Shown here: positions 6,196 through 7,129 of the stretch, in pieces | Layout of the letters: every line of letters begins with the position of its first letter | Position numbering within the stretch: position 1 is the first letter of the stretch | NCBI GenBank assembly: GCA_016463385.1 | Contig: JAEMRL010000115.1 | Location: 1-7,129, forward strand | Origin: Thermoleophilia bacterium | GTDB taxonomy: Bacteria; Actinomycetota; Thermoleophilia; Miltoncostaeales; Miltoncostaeaceae | Direction: 5' to 3' | DNA: 7,129 nt | Notes under the pieces: generated by a model | Database searches by the model: none | Told to the model about the DNA's origin: nothing | What the model saw: only the letters and a program-made list of their open reading frames with translations | Translations under genes and position numbers: made by a program

Positions 6196-7129
6196 TCAGA
6201 AGCTCCAGATCACGGGTACCAGCAGCACCGCCACCACCCCGAAGAGCACGATCAGGGGCAGGCCGAGCTTCCAGTAGTCGCCGAAGCGGTAGCCGCCGGG
6301 CCCCATCACCATCAGGTTGGCCGGCGTGGCCACCGGGGTCAGGAACGAGGCCGCGGCCGCGACGGCGACCGCCATCAGCACCGGCTTCGGCGACACGCCG
6401 ATGTCCACCGCGGCCGAGACCGCGATCGGGATCACGATCAGCGCGGTCGCCATGTTGCTGATCAGCTGGCCGAGGGCGAAGGTGAGGACGACCAGGCCGA
6501 GCACCAGCACGCGCGGTCCGGCGTCGCCGACCGCCGACACCAGGCCCTCGGCGAGCTTCTCGGCCGCGCCCGTCTCGATCATCGCGGTGGACAGCGGGAT
6601 CATGCCGCCCACCAGGATCACCGTCGTCCACGAGACACCCCGGTACGCCTGGTCCATGCTCAGCACCCCGGAGAGCACCATCGCTCCCGCGGCCAGCAGG
6701 CCGGCGACGGCCGGCGGCACGGCCCCGGTGGCGAGCAGCACGACCATGCCCACGAGCACCGCGATCGCACGCTTCGCCCCGGGGCCGAGCGGCACCGCCT
6801 GGCGGCGGATGGCCTCCGGGTGGTCCACCACGAGGACGTCCGGGTCGGCCAGGTTCTCGTCGAGCGCCGCCCAGCTCCCGCGCAGCAGGAGCGTGTCGCC
6901 GACGGCGAGCGGAGTGTCGCCCTGGCGCTGCTCGCCCTCGCGCTGCACCGCCACCACGACCAGGTCGCCGCTCTCGGTGACCATGCCGGGGAACATCACC
7001 TGCCCGATCAGCCCGGAGCGGGGAGGGATGACGACCTCGGCGAGGCCCGAGCTGCGGGTCAGTGGCTCGTCGGCCAGGGCCAGGTCGTACTCGCCGGCGA
7101 GTACGCGGGCGTGGTCGCTGAAGTCGCGC
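6196..7129 (-). CDS. SLC13/DASS-type permease with RCK_C (TrkA_C) domain, C-terminal half (partial)
   Basis: The reading frame stays open to the window edge, giving 310 visible residues; the start lies beyond 7129. Starting at the internal GTG (6997-6999) would cut a conserved domain, so I treat the gene as truncated by the window. Visible residues about 20-92 form an RCK_C/TrkA_C-like regulatory domain (LTRSSGLAEVVIPPRSGLIG, then VGDTLLLRGSWAAL). The residues before it look like the tail of a first copy, as in family members with tandem RCK_C domains in the central loop. Membrane segments follow, with the family signatures SNMATALIVIP (224-234) and TPVATPANLMVMGPGGY (264-280). These match the second Ser-Asn-Thr-type substrate and Na+ site region of DASS/ArsB/NhaD-fold permeases. 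Such proteins carry dicarboxylates, sulfate or other anions; the substrate cannot be read from this half. The stop at 6196-6198 is 3 nt from the CDF-like start. Confidence 0.88.
   Translation of the reverse strand, partial: RDFSDHARVLAGEYDLALADEPLTRSSGLAEVVIPPRSGLIGQVMFPGMVTESGDLVVVAVQREGEQRQGDTPLAVGDTLLLRGSWAALDENLADPDVLVVDHPEAIRRQAVPLGPGAKRAIAVLVGMVVLLATGAVPPAVAGLLAAGAMVLSGVLSMDQAYRGVSWTTVILVGGMIPLSTAMIETGAAEKLAEGLVSAVGDAGPRVLVLGLVVLTFALGQLISNMATALIVIPIAVSAAVDIGVSPKPVLMAVAVAAAASFLTPVATPANLMVMGPGGYRFGDYWKLGLPLIVLFGVVAVLLVPVIWSF
6203..6206 (-). promoter_or_regulatory. Possible ribosome binding site for the CDF-like gene
   Basis: GGAG on the - strand, 10 nt before the GTG at 6190-6192 and inside the last codons of the upstream SLC13-type gene. 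The spacing is slightly long. It supports this GTG as start while leaving room for reinitiation after the upstream stop. Confidence 0.4.

Noticed and set aside
5237..6631. A 464-codon open frame on the - strand spanning the CDF-like and SLC13-type junction.
   Set aside because: It is an Arg/Gly/Asp-rich shadow that crosses two well-supported genes in another frame.
6196..6999. Treating the GTG at 6997-6999 as the true start of the SLC13-type gene.
   Set aside because: The frame stays open for another 43 codons to the window edge, and those codons complete an RCK_C-like domain (LTRSSGLAEVVIPPRSGLIG). The gene is better read as truncated by the window.

Overview
This is GC-rich bacterial DNA (over 70% G+C by eye). 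Starts are mostly GTG, genes are tightly packed, and one start has a -10 hexamer immediately upstream, as for a leaderless transcript. That, together with a Vps62-like/membrane fusion and a flippase-like protein carrying a kinase-like domain, suggests an actinobacterium, possibly of the Thermoleophilia/Solirubrobacterales type. The lineage is inferred from style and family content; no marker gene in the window proves it.

Layout. (1) Bases 1-56, + strand: the last 17 codons of a gene whose C-terminus resembles the F1 ATP synthase epsilon subunit (atpC), followed by a GC-rich hairpin. (2) Bases 106-3145, - strand: a two-gene unit. A seven-segment DUF4203/TM198-like membrane protein is followed, with an 8-bp overlap, by an 803-residue flippase-like (LPG_synthase_TM, YbhN/MprF-type) protein that has a degenerate kinase-like domain between two membrane bundles. 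(3) Bases 3146-3249: a 104-bp divergent promoter region with a candidate promoter on each strand. (4) Bases 3250-5277, + strand: a secreted-then-anchored protein with an extracytoplasmic Vps62-like domain and a C-terminal multi-pass membrane domain. (5) A bidirectional hairpin at 5282-5310, whose loop holds the stop codon of the convergent gene. (6) Bases 5293-7129, - strand: a tightly coupled pair, the C-terminal half of an SLC13/DASS-type permease with an RCK_C (TrkA_C) domain (cut by the window edge) followed 3 nt later by a divergent cation diffusion facilitator (CDF) homologue.

All genes after the atpC-like tail encode membrane proteins. The - strand pair at 106-3145 looks like an envelope or lipid-handling unit, and the pair at 5293-7129 an ion or anion transport unit. 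The central Vps62-like protein shares the divergent promoter region with the first pair, so a shared envelope role is possible but unproven. I see no mobile element, CRISPR array, tRNA or rRNA. No gene-free stretch exceeds 300 bases; the longest is the 104-bp divergent region. The best leads for something undescribed are the pseudokinase-flippase architecture, the Vps62-membrane fusion, and the CDF homologue lacking the usual metal ligands.
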